A DNA stretch of 64,000 nt from positions 1 to 64,000 of the forward strand of contig NZ_FNZR01000003.1 in the NCBI RefSeq assembly GCF_900109365.1, read 5' to 3'. Position 1 is the first letter of the stretch. The number at the start of each line of letters is the position of its first letter. The notes under the pieces were generated by a model. That model saw only the letters and a list, made by a program, of their open reading frames with translations, had not been told where the DNA came from and did not search any database. Origin of the DNA: Parapedobacter koreensis. Lineage in GTDB: Bacteria; Bacteroidota; Bacteroidia; Sphingobacteriales; Sphingobacteriaceae. Made by a program: the position numbers and the translations under genes. Shown piece by piece: positions 35,983 through 45,875 of the stretch.

Positions 35983-38900
35983 TCAATCCGTTCGGCCCGT
36001 TTTGTTGGAAGATACCGTTTGCGGGAGTGGGCCGGTACCCCAAGACGAGTTGGGGGTTGGCCCCATGTCCAAGATCAATGATCCCCCTTTTAAAAGCTCG
36101 TCCGCCGGAAACCAGAAGCTTTCGAGCGGTTTTCCATTGAGCCATGCCTGCTGTACATAGCAGTTTTCCCGTGAGTTGTTTTTCGCTTCGATGGTAAAGG
36201 TCTGCCCCCTGCCATAGCGGCCGCCCAACTGGATGGTCGTTCGTTCAAAAATGGGGCTGCCGATTTCATAGATAGGCTGCTGCCGCGCTCCGCCATCTAG
36301 CTGGAATAATCCTAATGCACTCATGACAAACCATGCGCTCATTTGTCCTTGATCTTCATCCCCCAAGTAAGCATTGGAAATCCCGTAGCCATAGTAGCGG
36401 TCCATGATTGCCCTGCTCCATTGTTGGGTAAGCCAGGGTTTCCCCACCCAGTTAAACAGGTAGGCAAAATGCATGGACTGCTGGTTGCCCTGCACGACCG
36501 GGTAATCCCAATACTGGTCGTTTGGGCCGTTGAACCGCCATTTATAGCTTTCGCCGAATCCCCACTCCAGGCGCTTGGTGAACGTGGTCTTGCCGATCAT
36601 TTCGGCCAACCCGGGGATATCCTGTGGTACAAAGAAGGTCAGTTGCCAGGCATTGCCTTCGACATAATGGTGGTTGGCCCCGGATTTGAATGGATCAAAG
36701 TCCGGCAACCAGTTGCCCGCGGCATCTTTCATGCGGGCATAGCCCGTGGCGGTGTCAATGACATTGCGCCACCAGTTGCCCCGATCGGCGAAGTATGCAT
36801 AGTCGTCATGCTTGCCGAGTGATTTGGCCAGTTGGGATACGGCCCAATCGTCAAAGCTATATTCCAATGAATTAGAAAACCGCCCTTCATCATGCGGTAC
36901 GTACCGATGTGTGAGGTAGGTTTCGAGGTCGCGGTTGCCAGCCAAGCCACCACCCACACGTTGGGCAGGCGTAGTCTGCATTTTCCGGATGGCTTCGTAG
37001 GTTTTCTCGGCATCGAAATCGCGTATGCCCATGTTATACGCGCTTACCATTAATGGAATCTCGTGCTCGGCGACCATCACAGGGATGTATTCCATGCCTG
37101 CTGGACCTTTGGCCAGCCAGCCGTCGGTGTCATACATCGCGAGTTGTGAGCGTACCCACCGGCTGGACCATTCCGGGGTGACGAGGTTCCAGAATTGATT
37201 GAGGTTCCAGAACGTATTCCAAAAGGCATCGCAACCTAATGCGACATCGTCGGTATTGCTGAATTGCTGGACACGTTCCTCTGCATCGCGCCAACGTCCG
37301 TCTACGTCACTGAAGGTGTTGCGGCTGGCCAATGAGCGGTACATATTGGTATAAAACCGCATCTTCTCAAGGCGGTCGTCGCTGCCTACTGCAATCCGGC
37401 CCAATAGTTCATTCCACACGTCTCGTTGGTGGTTGCGCACGGCATCGAAATCCCAACCGAAAGGTTGCGTAATCTCACTGTTGAGGTTCGCCGCTGCGTT
37501 GTCAATGCTGACGTAGGAAATACCCGTACGAAGCTGCACGGTGGGCGATCGGCGGGTATCAAATTCGACATACATGCCCGCTGTTTCGGGTTGTTTTGCA
37601 TGGAGACTGGAGCCAGCTGATAGATTGCCGTTTAGCCAATAGCCGATCCGGCTGATAGGCTGGTCAAATTCCATCACGAAGTGGACGATATAATCTTGGT
37701 TGACGCCACCGGACCAGACATTGGTCGATAGCTGCTTGCTGTATCCACTGATACGGTGCGTGTCCAATTGCTTGATTTCCAATGCTTCGATGCCATATCG
37801 GTATTCCGAAGGAATCATCAGATCGATCATTACCCTTCCGGTATCGGTATCATGGTACGTATAGCGCTGGAAGCTGGCCCTCGTCGTAGCAGTCAGTTCC
37901 GCGGTTATCCCATAGTCTACGAGGTCAACCTTATAATATCCCAACGGAGCTTCTTCCGTCGTCTTATCTATCCGTGAGCGGTATCCGGAATCGGGATTGG
38001 ATTGATCGCCAATTTCCGTGCGTATTGGGCCGTTCACGGGAAAGGTGCCTAATCCGGCCATCGTCCACTCGTGGATATGGCTGAATGTGCCGATGGATTC
38101 GAAGGAAGGATCATATCCGGCTTGCCAGCCGCTGTTTTGGTTGTCAGGGCTCAATTTGACCATCCCGAAAGGCATCCAGGGGCCAGGCGCAATCATCCAA
38201 CGGGAATGGGCCGCGCCCATCATGGTATTGACGTAGTCTGCCGGCGTAATCAGCGGTTGGGGCGCGCGGGTAACGCTTCCGCTATGAAGTTCCCGCCCAT
38301 CCAGCAAGATCGTAAATTGACTGGTTGTATCCTTGGCCACAGCAGGCATGGGCACCTCCAAACCGTATTCACCGCGTTCCATGCGCCGCTTGAATAGCGT
38401 TGTTCCGTCGAGCTCAACGGATAACACGGGGGAATTTTTGATGTGCACCGCATCCACAAGCAATGGCTGAAAACGGTTGCCTCCAATGGAGGTTTCATAG
38501 CTGGCGGGCGCGATGGTTTTGACCAACACATCGGGGTTATTGTCCAGCTTTACATCTGATGGTCCCGTCAGTTGCAGCGCATCAAACACCAGCCAGCCTC
38601 CAGAGAGGGTAGTCAGGCTAATTTCGTTGTAGCCCTGTTTAATCAGGCCTTGCGGCAAATTGGCGGTAAGGAGCTGCTCGTATTCATTTGAATACGGGCC
38701 TTCGGGAAACGTTTGGCCACTGCCGTCCTGAAGTTGGTAGGTGCGCGCATGACCGTTTATCGTGGTTTTCAGCAAGGGAGGATTTTCGCGTTCGGCATCG
38801 AGAATATCCACAGTAAATACCCAGTCTCCGGCTCGGGGAATCTGCCGTATATAAAAGCAGATGGTAAGTGTATGCGTGCGGATACCGGCTGTCGGGCCAG

Positions 38901-39183
38901 TGCCGCCCCATTCATTTGCCGGACCTGGAAGCACATAGGGCCAGTCGGTGCCGGAATTGGAATGCCCTACCAGAAAAAAGCGGTCTTCAAAGCCGAAATC
39001 ATGTTCGACGAATTTTGTGTAATTTCCCGGCGACAGGGCCATGTAGCGGGGCGTACCGTCGTTTTCGCCGATTTGCCATACGGTATGGCCTGTAGGCGGC
39101 TGTGCTTGGGCAGCTGTCGTCAGTCCGATCAGTAATCCCAGCAAATAGCGATTTATGTTATGCATGACAATTTCTTTATACAT
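35983..39183 (-). CDS. GH92 alpha-mannosidase with N-terminal carbohydrate-binding-like domain
   Basis: A 1066-residue secreted enzyme. A signal peptide (ending TAAQAQ) is followed by an unusual N-terminal domain (about 35-215; WQIGENDGTPRYM and GGWLVFDALQL) that looks like the beta-sandwich domain III of family 4 polysaccharide lyases. The GH92 core begins near residue 310 (VNTMMGAAHSRWMIAPGPW; FSHIHEWTMAGLG). Conserved late motifs are HYVEGNAWQLTFFVP and GDEDQGQMSAWFVMSALGLF, which hold calcium- and acid/base-related residues in known GH92 enzymes. These are exo-acting, calcium-dependent alpha-mannosidases of mixed linkage specificity. ATG 39183 overlaps the preceding stop by 8 bases. ATG 39165 would avoid this and still leave a normal signal peptide. 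Confidence 0.92.
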   Translation of the reverse strand: MYKEIVMHNINRYLLGLLIGLTTAAQAQPPTGHTVWQIGENDGTPRYMALSPGNYTKFVEHDFGFEDRFFLVGHSNSGTDWPYVLPGPANEWGGTGPTAGIRTHTLTICFYIRQIPRAGDWVFTVDILDAERENPPLLKTTINGHARTYQLQDGSGQTFPEGPYSNEYEQLLTANLPQGLIKQGYNEISLTTLSGGWLVFDALQLTGPSDVKLDNNPDVLVKTIAPASYETSIGGNRFQPLLVDAVHIKNSPVLSVELDGTTLFKRRMERGEYGLEVPMPAVAKDTTSQFTILLDGRELHSGSVTRAPQPLITPADYVNTMMGAAHSRWMIAPGPWMPFGMVKLSPDNQNSGWQAGYDPSFESIGTFSHIHEWTMAGLGTFPVNGPIRTEIGDQSNPDSGYRSRIDKTTEEAPLGYYKVDLVDYGITAELTATTRASFQRYTYHDTDTGRVMIDLMIPSEYRYGIEALEIKQLDTHRISGYSKQLSTNVWSGGVNQDYIVHFVMEFDQPISRIGYWLNGNLSAGSSLHAKQPETAGMYVEFDTRRSPTVQLRTGISYVSIDNAAANLNSEITQPFGWDFDAVRNHQRDVWNELLGRIAVGSDDRLEKMRFYTNMYRSLASRNTFSDVDGRWRDAEERVQQFSNTDDVALGCDAFWNTFWNLNQFWNLVTPEWSSRWVRSQLAMYDTDGWLAKGPAGMEYIPVMVAEHEIPLMVSAYNMGIRDFDAEKTYEAIRKMQTTPAQRVGGGLAGNRDLETYLTHRYVPHDEGRFSNSLEYSFDDWAVSQLAKSLGKHDDYAYFADRGNWWRNVIDTATGYARMKDAAGNWLPDFDPFKSGANHHYVEGNAWQLTFFVPQDIPGLAEMIGKTTFTKRLEWGFGESYKWRFNGPNDQYWDYPVVQGNQQSMHFAYLFNWVGKPWLTQQWSRAIMDRYYGYGISNAYLGDEDQGQMSAWFVMSALGLFQLDGGARQQPIYEIGSPIFERTTIQLGGRYGRGQTFTIEAKNNSRENCYVQQAWLNGKPLESFWFPADELLKGGSLILDMGPTPNSSWGTGPLPQTVSSNKTGRTD

Positions 39184-40945
39184 GGCAAGCTTCTTCTTTT
39201 ACAAACGCTACGACCACCTTGGCACCGACCGGGCCACGGTTGGTCAGCCGGTACCTAGCAGCCGCAGCAGGTATAGCAAAGGTTTCCGCGAAATGGAACG
39301 TTGCCAGGTAGCCGTTTTCCGTCTCCACATCAACTGTTGTCCCTTCCACCAACATCAGCACATGGCATTGCGCATGTGTATCGATATTCACTAGGGTGTC
39401 AAATTCATAGCGATGGATCTCATAGAAATGTTCCGGGTGGGTAGGAAGCTTGAATTGCTTCCAGTCAGGTCCTTCTTGTACCACTTGGGGCCTGGATACC
39501 AACGTTTCCTGTACTACATTCCCCTTGCGGCTAAAATTGAGGTTTTCAAAAGCACGGTCGATATTCAGCGGGCGCGGATGGCCATCAAGGTCTACGCGCA
39601 GCCAATCATACATTTTGAACGTAAAAATGTATGGCGTTGCACTGATTTCGAGTACCAGATTATTTATGCCAGAGCAATGTACCGTGCCATGGGGTATCAA
39701 GAACAGTTCGTGTTTGTGGGAAGGCATGACTTGCACAAATTTGCTTACGTCAAGCGCCTCATGCCGTTCGAAGCTGGTTTCTAGGGCTTGGCGGAATACT
39801 TTGGGGTCTATATTTTCCTGGAAACCGAGGTAAACCTGGGCGTCAGGCGCGGCATCCAGGATGTAATAGGTTTCATCTTGGGTAAAATGCTCGCCGAAGT
39901 GCGCTTTCGCATATTCGGGAGAGGGATGGCATTGCAGCGATAGGTTGCCGCCGTTGAAGGTATCCAGGAAATCAAAGCGGATGGGGAAATCATATCCGAA
40001 CCGCTTGGCAGCCTTCCCCAGTACCTCGTCCGATTCCTGGTACATCAGCAAGTCAAATGAAATTTCCATCGTGTTGCCGCTGTCGTGAATCAGCAATCCA
40101 TTTTCTGGCACAATCATCTCAAAGGACCAAGCGTAGTTAGGTGCATCCTGATCAAGCCCAAGATGATTTTTCATCCAATCGCCGCCCCATACGCCGGGTT
40201 CAAACCAAGGCCTTACACGGAAACAGCTGGTGCTCATCCGGTGCAACGTCTGCCGGAGTATAGCTCCGCTGGTCCAAGTGACGGTGCCGGCTACTTGCTG
40301 GTCTGCAATCCATTCCAACTGGGGCAGCAACTGCTGTTTATGCTTATTCAAGACAATCCAATCTACGAAATAACACCGCTTATAGGTGGCTTTGAATGAT
40401 GTCGGCAGCATTGCGCCCAAGTTGCGGTGGGTTCCGGCTCTGATGCGTCGCTGAATCTCATTTTTAGGCACATCGAAATAGGCGATTGGGGCATCCCAGT
40501 GTAAGAGCGCGGCACCGCATCCGTATACCAAGTACAAGTCTACCGTGGGATCGGGCTGCAAAGCGGCAAGCTTTTTGGTATCGAAGAAATCGGCCAATTG
40601 CAGCGTGGTCCTGCTACCGAACAGTGGGTCATCTCCCCCCAGGAATGGCTCGACGAGTTTCCAGATGGCTTTTTCCGGAAGCATCGCTTCAGCCACGGAA
40701 GCGAACTGGACGGTTTTCCCCAAAGCCGAGGCTTGGTCATGGATGTGGGTGGTCACCTCATCCCAATCGACGCCCGAGTATCCGTCAATTAAACAAACTT
40801 GATGTTCCAACAATAAGGAAACCAGCCGGGCATAGCCGGCATGGATTTCACCATTTGCTGGATACACTGGAAAAATGTTATAGGTGTTAGACGATGTGTG
40901 TTGGCTTGTTCTTGTAGATAGTAAAACCTGATCTGGAAAACTCAT
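39176..40945 (-). CDS. manA: class I mannose-6-phosphate isomerase with kinase-like N-terminal extension
   Basis: A 589-residue protein. The C-terminal part (from about 240) is a cupin-type phosphomannose isomerase, which interconverts mannose-6-phosphate and fructose-6-phosphate. Zinc-site segments include LSLQCHPSPEYA, FTQDETYYIL and PHGTVHCSGINNLVLEI. The first 240 residues resemble a uridine kinase-like P-loop protein: VCLIDGYSGVDWDE stands where Walker A (GxxGxGKS) is expected, and YFDVPKNEIQRRIRAG matches the kinase lid region. The lysine and Ser/Thr of the P-loop are missing, so ATP binding is doubtful. The gene is between SusD and GH92 in the mannoside operon. No mannose kinase is encoded in the locus. 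Confidence 0.85.
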   Translation of the reverse strand: MSFPDQVLLSTRTSQHTSSNTYNIFPVYPANGEIHAGYARLVSLLLEHQVCLIDGYSGVDWDEVTTHIHDQASALGKTVQFASVAEAMLPEKAIWKLVEPFLGGDDPLFGSRTTLQLADFFDTKKLAALQPDPTVDLYLVYGCGAALLHWDAPIAYFDVPKNEIQRRIRAGTHRNLGAMLPTSFKATYKRCYFVDWIVLNKHKQQLLPQLEWIADQQVAGTVTWTSGAILRQTLHRMSTSCFRVRPWFEPGVWGGDWMKNHLGLDQDAPNYAWSFEMIVPENGLLIHDSGNTMEISFDLLMYQESDEVLGKAAKRFGYDFPIRFDFLDTFNGGNLSLQCHPSPEYAKAHFGEHFTQDETYYILDAAPDAQVYLGFQENIDPKVFRQALETSFERHEALDVSKFVQVMPSHKHELFLIPHGTVHCSGINNLVLEISATPYIFTFKMYDWLRVDLDGHPRPLNIDRAFENLNFSRKGNVVQETLVSRPQVVQEGPDWKQFKLPTHPEHFYEIHRYEFDTLVNIDTHAQCHVLMLVEGTTVDVETENGYLATFHFAETFAIPAAAARYRLTNRGPVGAKVVVAFVKEEACHV

Positions 40946-41017
40946 GATGGTATGTAATGGAATAGCTGCTATGAATATGAATGAAAAAAATTAATGTAAT
41001 GAAGTGTTATTTGCATA

Positions 41018-41054
41018 TCCACAGCATGGAATAAATCCTATTCCATGCTGTGGA
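41018..41054 (-). terminator. strong intercistronic hairpin between susD and manA
   Basis: A perfect 16-bp stem (TCCACAGCATGGAATA / TATTCCATGCTGTGGA) with a 5-base loop lies 20 bases after the susD stop on the minus strand. No T-tract follows directly; a run of T appears only about 30 bases further on. It may be a leaky terminator or an mRNA-protecting hairpin that keeps susCD expression above that of the downstream genes. Confidence 0.65.
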
Positions 41055-41073
41055 CGATGTTACCTGAATGCGC

Positions 41074-42654
41074 TTAAGGTTGATAACCCGGATTTGGTTC
41101 CAAAGCGGGGTTACGTTGCAGTTCGTCATCAGGCAGCGGGAAGAGCAGATGCTTTTCCGCGTAAGTTGCTCCGAAGCTGTTTTGTTGACCTACAACGTCT
41201 ACAAATGAAATCTGTCCGTTTTGCGTTACCGGGAATTTCCGGGTACGTTGGATATCAGACCAAAGGCCAAACTGGAAGATTAATTCGCGCAACCGTTCTT
41301 TCCAGACCTCTTCCACAAATTGCTGGGGTGTGAGGTTTGCTAAGGTTGCTTCCACCTGCTCGGTGGTTTGTTTCCAGTAGGCCCGAGCCCTTACCTGGGC
41401 GAGGTAATCCACGGCTTCGGGGGTGACGCCATCCGAAAGGGCGATGGCCTCGGCACCAATCAATAGCACGTTGGCATAAGTCAGGATGGGAAGGTCCTTG
41501 CCGGAAGTAGCCGTCTCGAAAGCCGCCTGATCGTCATGCCAAAAATAAGGGGCCGTTTGGAAGTTGACCACCGTTCCATCCGCCTCGGTGAATGACGTAT
41601 GGAAGTACTGCTTTTCTTGTCTCCGTAAATCCGCATCGGCATCATACGCCCGCAAGAGGCTTGCAGTGGGACTGTAGGCGTTATTCGAGATGGCGTAGGC
41701 CAATTCCGGTGCTACGCTGGCTGGAAATGCCCATTGCGCATATACGGAAGTCTCGATGCCAACGCTGTACTCAAAATAATAGAGGTGTTCATTTGGTAAA
41801 TTGTCGGCAAGCCGTGCTTGGTTGTAGGCACTGTTGGCCATGTCCACTTCGCCTTGGCTGTTGCGCCCGTGTTGGGTGAGGTTGTAGACACCGCTGTTAA
41901 TCAGTTCGCGTGCCTCACGCGCAGCATCAGCATATCGGTTGGCCTGTAGGGGGAAGCCACTCATCGTCAGGTACACTTCGGCCAGCAATGCTTTTGCGGC
42001 GCCCAACGTGATGCGGTTGCCATTGTCGCTCATACGTGAGTTGGCCAATTGCCCTTGTTGGGTGGCATACTCCAAATCGGAGGTAATGAGCCCGTAAATT
42101 TGGTCGACCGGTGCCCGCTCTACATAGAGGTTTTCAAGGCTTTCGTAGGGCTCCGTAATCAAGGGCACGCCACCGAAAAGGCGCACAAGCTGGTAATAAG
42201 CCAGCGCCCTGAAAAAGCGCGCCTCGCCCGTCAGGCGGCTGATTTCGGCCTCGGATAGCCCTGGCGTCTGCGGGACGTATTTGATGGCATTATTGGCACG
42301 GGATATGCCCAGGTAGAGATCGCGCCACATCCCGCCGAGGTAGCTCGAAAGATTAATGCTATTGAAGGTCAGCTGTTGGGCATGTTGTACATGTACTTCC
42401 TGGCCTTTATATTCATTATCCACAAATCCGGATGTGTAGGGGCCAAACATCAGCCGCGATCCCGAATAAACACCGCCACCAAACAGCGAAGGTGCGCCGG
42501 TACGGTACAACGCGTTTACCGCGTTATAAGCATGATCAGGATTGGTGAAAAACTGACTCGGGGCAATTTCATCTTTAGGGATTTCCGTTAGGAAATCCGA
42601 ACATGAGGAGGTTAAAAGCCCCAGAGATACTATCATTATTGTTAATTTTTTCAT
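41074..42654 (-). CDS. SusD/RagB-family lipoprotein of the mannoside locus
   Basis: A 526-residue outer-membrane lipoprotein; the signal ends at LLTSSC (Cys18). SusD landmarks include FFTNPDHAYNAVNALYR, FFRALAYYQLVRLFGGVPLI and a C-terminal WKERLRELIFQFGLWSDIQRTRKFP. It should bind mannose-containing oligosaccharides at the cell surface and close the partner SusC, encoded 17 bases upstream. It differs strongly from the SusD at 19655, so the two loci are not recent duplicates. Confidence 0.95.
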   Translation of the reverse strand: MKKLTIMIVSLGLLTSSCSDFLTEIPKDEIAPSQFFTNPDHAYNAVNALYRTGAPSLFGGGVYSGSRLMFGPYTSGFVDNEYKGQEVHVQHAQQLTFNSINLSSYLGGMWRDLYLGISRANNAIKYVPQTPGLSEAEISRLTGEARFFRALAYYQLVRLFGGVPLITEPYESLENLYVERAPVDQIYGLITSDLEYATQQGQLANSRMSDNGNRITLGAAKALLAEVYLTMSGFPLQANRYADAAREARELINSGVYNLTQHGRNSQGEVDMANSAYNQARLADNLPNEHLYYFEYSVGIETSVYAQWAFPASVAPELAYAISNNAYSPTASLLRAYDADADLRRQEKQYFHTSFTEADGTVVNFQTAPYFWHDDQAAFETATSGKDLPILTYANVLLIGAEAIALSDGVTPEAVDYLAQVRARAYWKQTTEQVEATLANLTPQQFVEEVWKERLRELIFQFGLWSDIQRTRKFPVTQNGQISFVDVVGQQNSFGATYAEKHLLFPLPDDELQRNPALEPNPGYQP

Positions 42655-42671
42655 CGCTCAAAGTATTTCGG

Positions 42672-45600
42672 TTAAAATTGGAAGCTGGTACCTAATGTGA
42701 ATGTCCTCGGGTTGGGATACTGGAAAAAGAAGATATTTTGCCCCCATTGGTCGCCGCCCCATGATGTTGCTTCCGGATCATAACCCTTGAAGTCGTCTGA
42801 TTTGACCAAGAATGCATTCTGTACGCTTGCATAGATACGCAAGCCCTTCAGGTTCCATTTGTTCAGTGCCAGATCACCGAAGTTATAGCCGAGTGAAATA
42901 AGGTTGCCACGGATATAGGATCCGTCGGCGACCCAATGGTCATCCACTTCGCTATTCTGCCCCGAATAAGGGCCGTTCCGGATTTGCTGGATCATGGTGT
43001 TTTGGTTGTCTTCGGTCCAGCTTTCATACAAGGTGGAGGCAAATCCGTTCGAATAACCCGTACGATCCTGCATCGAGTGGAAAAACTGCTGCAGGATGTT
43101 GACACCGAACACAAATTGGACATCGACCGTCAGGTCGAAGTTTTTGTAGCTTACATTATTTACGAAGCTTCCCACCCAGTCAGGCAGCCCCTTGCCGATG
43201 ACCATGCGATCGGCACTGCGTTTGGCTTCGCCGGGAATGGCACCCACCGCGGCTGCTTCAGCGGCCTCATCAGTGCCCCATGTACCCAGGCGGCGATAGC
43301 CCCAGAATGAACTAAGCGGTTCGCCCACACGCAGGATGGTTTGGCTGCCGGATACCCAGTTAGGCCCAGGGAAGATATCTTCGTCATTTTCACCCAGTGC
43401 TTCTATCCGGTTTTTGTTGTAGCTAAAATTAAGCGTAGATTGCCAGCGCAAGGCGTCATTGGCCACCGGGGCACCCGATACTAATATTTCAACACCCCTG
43501 TTGGATACTGAGCCGATATTGTCCCGTACACCGGTGAATCCGGTAGAGGTAGGCACAGGTTTGTCCAGCAGCAGGTCTGTAGTGAGTTTGTAATAATAAT
43601 CAACACTCATGCTCAGCCGCCTGTTGAATAAGGCCAGATCAAACCCAATGTCAAACTGTTTGGTCTTTTCCCATTCGAGGTTGGGGTTGGGCAGACGGTT
43701 TACGTAGCTCTGCGATACACGGGAGCCGTTTAGCAGGGTGGTTCCTGTAGAAATGGTGCCAAGCGATTGGTATGTCGGGATTTCCGTATTGCCGGTAATA
43801 CCAAAGCTGGAGCGCAATTTCAACTCATTCAACCGTTCAATCCCGCTAAGGAACGATTCTTCGGACAATACCCATCCAAGCCCCGCCGAAGGAAAGATGC
43901 CGTATTTGTTGTTTTCCCCGAAGCGTGACGATCCGTCGACACGGCCCGTTACTGTCACCAAGTATCGGTTTTTAAAGCTGTAGTTTCCACGAAGGAAATA
44001 CGAGTTCATTGTCCATTTGTCGTAAGACGAACCCGGCGCGCCCGGTTGGCTGGCCGACTGGATGGCGTTGAACCGGAAGAAATCATCAGCAAACCCCTGT
44101 GCGGAAATGTAATTATTTTCATAATTGCGCTGTTGCCAGCTTAATCCCAATGCCGAATTGATACGGTGTTCGCCAAATTCCTTGTTGTAGTTCAGGTAGG
44201 TTTCCTCCTGCCAGTAGAAGGAACGTTGGTTTTCGAGGTAAGCGTAGCCGAGCGGTGCGGAGATGTTGATCAAATCCGTGGGGCTATACTCCTGAATGTT
44301 GTTATCGTGCTTGTCAAATCCGAATTGTGTACGTAAGTCCAATCCGGGAAGGATGTGAAACGTTAGGTAGGCATTGCCAAACAATTGCTGCCGTTTGCGG
44401 AGCCTGTCTTGGGTTTCCAATACGTGCACGGGGTTCGGGATGGCTTCCAATCCGTAAGCATCTGTGATCATGCTGCTGTTTGCCCAAGTGCCGTCGGGAA
44501 ACTTCACAGGAAATATCGGTGGCATTTCCAGCATGGATCTGCGGGGCATCTGATGGCCACCGCCTTCTTCAAACTCGTTTTCACGCGTGTAGTTGGCCAG
44601 TAGGTTGATACCTAGTGAAAGCCATTTTTTGGGTTGGGCATCATAGGCGATTTTGCCATTTACACGCTCCACCCAACTGCTCAGCATGATACCCTGCAGA
44701 TTCGCATAATTGAGGAATGCGCCAAAGGACGAATTGTCGGCCTTGGTTTGTACCGAAAACTGGTGTGTGTTTGAAAAAGCAGTGCGGGTGGCCTCTTCCT
44801 GCCAATCGGTATCATACAAGGGGTTTCCCTGCGCATCGAACAGGCGGGGGTCGTTGCGGGTAAATGCCGGTGGGGAGCCATCTGGGTTATATTTGGCGTA
44901 ATTAGCAAAGCCGCGCTCAAGGACTTCCATGTACTCCTGGGCATTGAGGACGTCGAGTTTGCGGGGCAGGACGCCCACGGTAGCGAATCCATCATAACCC
45001 ACAATGGTACCGCTCACCTTAGCGCCGCGTTTGGTAGAGATCAGTACGACGCCATTGGCGCCACGCGCCCCATAGATGGCGGTAGAAGAGGCGTCCTTGA
45101 GTACTTCCATGCGTTCGATGTCATTGGGGTTCAGAAACTGGATGTTTTCCATGACCACGCCGTCTACCACAAAGAGCGGATTGGAAGACGAATTGATGGT
45201 GCCTAGTCCCCTGATCAGGATGCGTGGACTGCCCGAAGGCGACCCGGAATTCAGGAATACGTTCACCCCCGCCACGCGCCCCTTCATGCCCTGCAACGGG
45301 TTCGATACGGGAGCTTTAAGCAAGTCATCGCCGGATAATACCGCGACCGAACCTGTCAGGTCGGATTTGCGCTGCGTTCCGTAGCCTACTACAACCACTT
45401 CGTCAATCTGTTGGTCATTCGGCGTGAGCAGCACCTCCAATGTTCGGTTGCCAGCTACGGCGATCTCTTGGCTTTGATAGCCCAGGTAACTAAAGACCAA
45501 CACCGATTCCGTTGAGGGAACTTCAATGGCAAAGCGCCCGAATTCGTCTGTTGTGGTTCCTTTTTCAGTCCCTTTCAGCATGACACTTACTCCGGAAAGC

Positions 45601-45764
45601 GGGGGATTGCCTTGCGTGGCGTCTACGGATTTGACGATACCGGAGACCGTGACCCCAGCAGGTTGACCATGCCCTATGAAAGGGCATAGTATCCCAAAAA
45701 TTACACCTATGGCAAGCACATGGGATCTGAGCTTCGATAGGCAATAAGCATAGTGGTTCATCAT
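42672..45764 (-). CDS. SusC/RagA-type TonB-dependent receptor without STN domain
   Basis: A 1030-residue outer-membrane transporter. A signal peptide (about 1-34, ending GHGQ) leads to a carboxypeptidase-D regulatory-like domain (about 38-115; GVSVMLKGTEKGTTTDEFGRF, EVLLTPN) and the SusC signature DEVVVVGYG. The plug (LKAPVSNPLQGMKGRVAGV; GARGANGVVLISTK) and barrel follow, ending in Phe (TLGTSFQF). No STN domain is present, in keeping with control by the divergent GntR regulator and not by a sigma/FecR pair. It is the first gene of a six-gene operon running to 33489. Confidence 0.95.
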   Translation of the reverse strand: MMNHYAYCLSKLRSHVLAIGVIFGILCPFIGHGQPAGVTVSGIVKSVDATQGNPPLSGVSVMLKGTEKGTTTDEFGRFAIEVPSTESVLVFSYLGYQSQEIAVAGNRTLEVLLTPNDQQIDEVVVVGYGTQRKSDLTGSVAVLSGDDLLKAPVSNPLQGMKGRVAGVNVFLNSGSPSGSPRILIRGLGTINSSSNPLFVVDGVVMENIQFLNPNDIERMEVLKDASSTAIYGARGANGVVLISTKRGAKVSGTIVGYDGFATVGVLPRKLDVLNAQEYMEVLERGFANYAKYNPDGSPPAFTRNDPRLFDAQGNPLYDTDWQEEATRTAFSNTHQFSVQTKADNSSFGAFLNYANLQGIMLSSWVERVNGKIAYDAQPKKWLSLGINLLANYTRENEFEEGGGHQMPRRSMLEMPPIFPVKFPDGTWANSSMITDAYGLEAIPNPVHVLETQDRLRKRQQLFGNAYLTFHILPGLDLRTQFGFDKHDNNIQEYSPTDLINISAPLGYAYLENQRSFYWQEETYLNYNKEFGEHRINSALGLSWQQRNYENNYISAQGFADDFFRFNAIQSASQPGAPGSSYDKWTMNSYFLRGNYSFKNRYLVTVTGRVDGSSRFGENNKYGIFPSAGLGWVLSEESFLSGIERLNELKLRSSFGITGNTEIPTYQSLGTISTGTTLLNGSRVSQSYVNRLPNPNLEWEKTKQFDIGFDLALFNRRLSMSVDYYYKLTTDLLLDKPVPTSTGFTGVRDNIGSVSNRGVEILVSGAPVANDALRWQSTLNFSYNKNRIEALGENDEDIFPGPNWVSGSQTILRVGEPLSSFWGYRRLGTWGTDEAAEAAAVGAIPGEAKRSADRMVIGKGLPDWVGSFVNNVSYKNFDLTVDVQFVFGVNILQQFFHSMQDRTGYSNGFASTLYESWTEDNQNTMIQQIRNGPYSGQNSEVDDHWVADGSYIRGNLISLGYNFGDLALNKWNLKGLRIYASVQNAFLVKSDDFKGYDPEATSWGGDQWGQNIFFFQYPNPRTFTLGTSFQF

Positions 45765-45796
45765 AATAATTGAATAATTGGTGTTTAATAAAAATG

Positions 45797-45806
45797 TATG
45801 TACATA
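45797..45806. promoter_or_regulatory. operator-like palindrome 1 (TATGTACATA)
   Basis: A perfect 10-bp palindrome within ATGTATGTACATAT, 33 bases upstream of the susC start. It shares its half-site (TATGTA) with palindrome 2. It is a probable binding site of the divergently encoded GntR regulator. Confidence 0.5.
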
Positions 45807-45856
45807 TAAAAAATATGCTAATTGTGGTTGCGTATTTGTTGTTTTATTAGTTTTAT

Positions 45857-45866
45857 AAACCGGTTT
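45857..45866. promoter_or_regulatory. palindrome AAACCGGTTT of unknown role
   Basis: A perfect 10-bp palindrome between the two TATGTA palindromes. Its central CG and form are reminiscent of LacI-family operators, but no LacI gene is near. It could also be part of the susC promoter region. Confidence 0.3.
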
Positions 45867-45875
45867 GTTTGTTAG

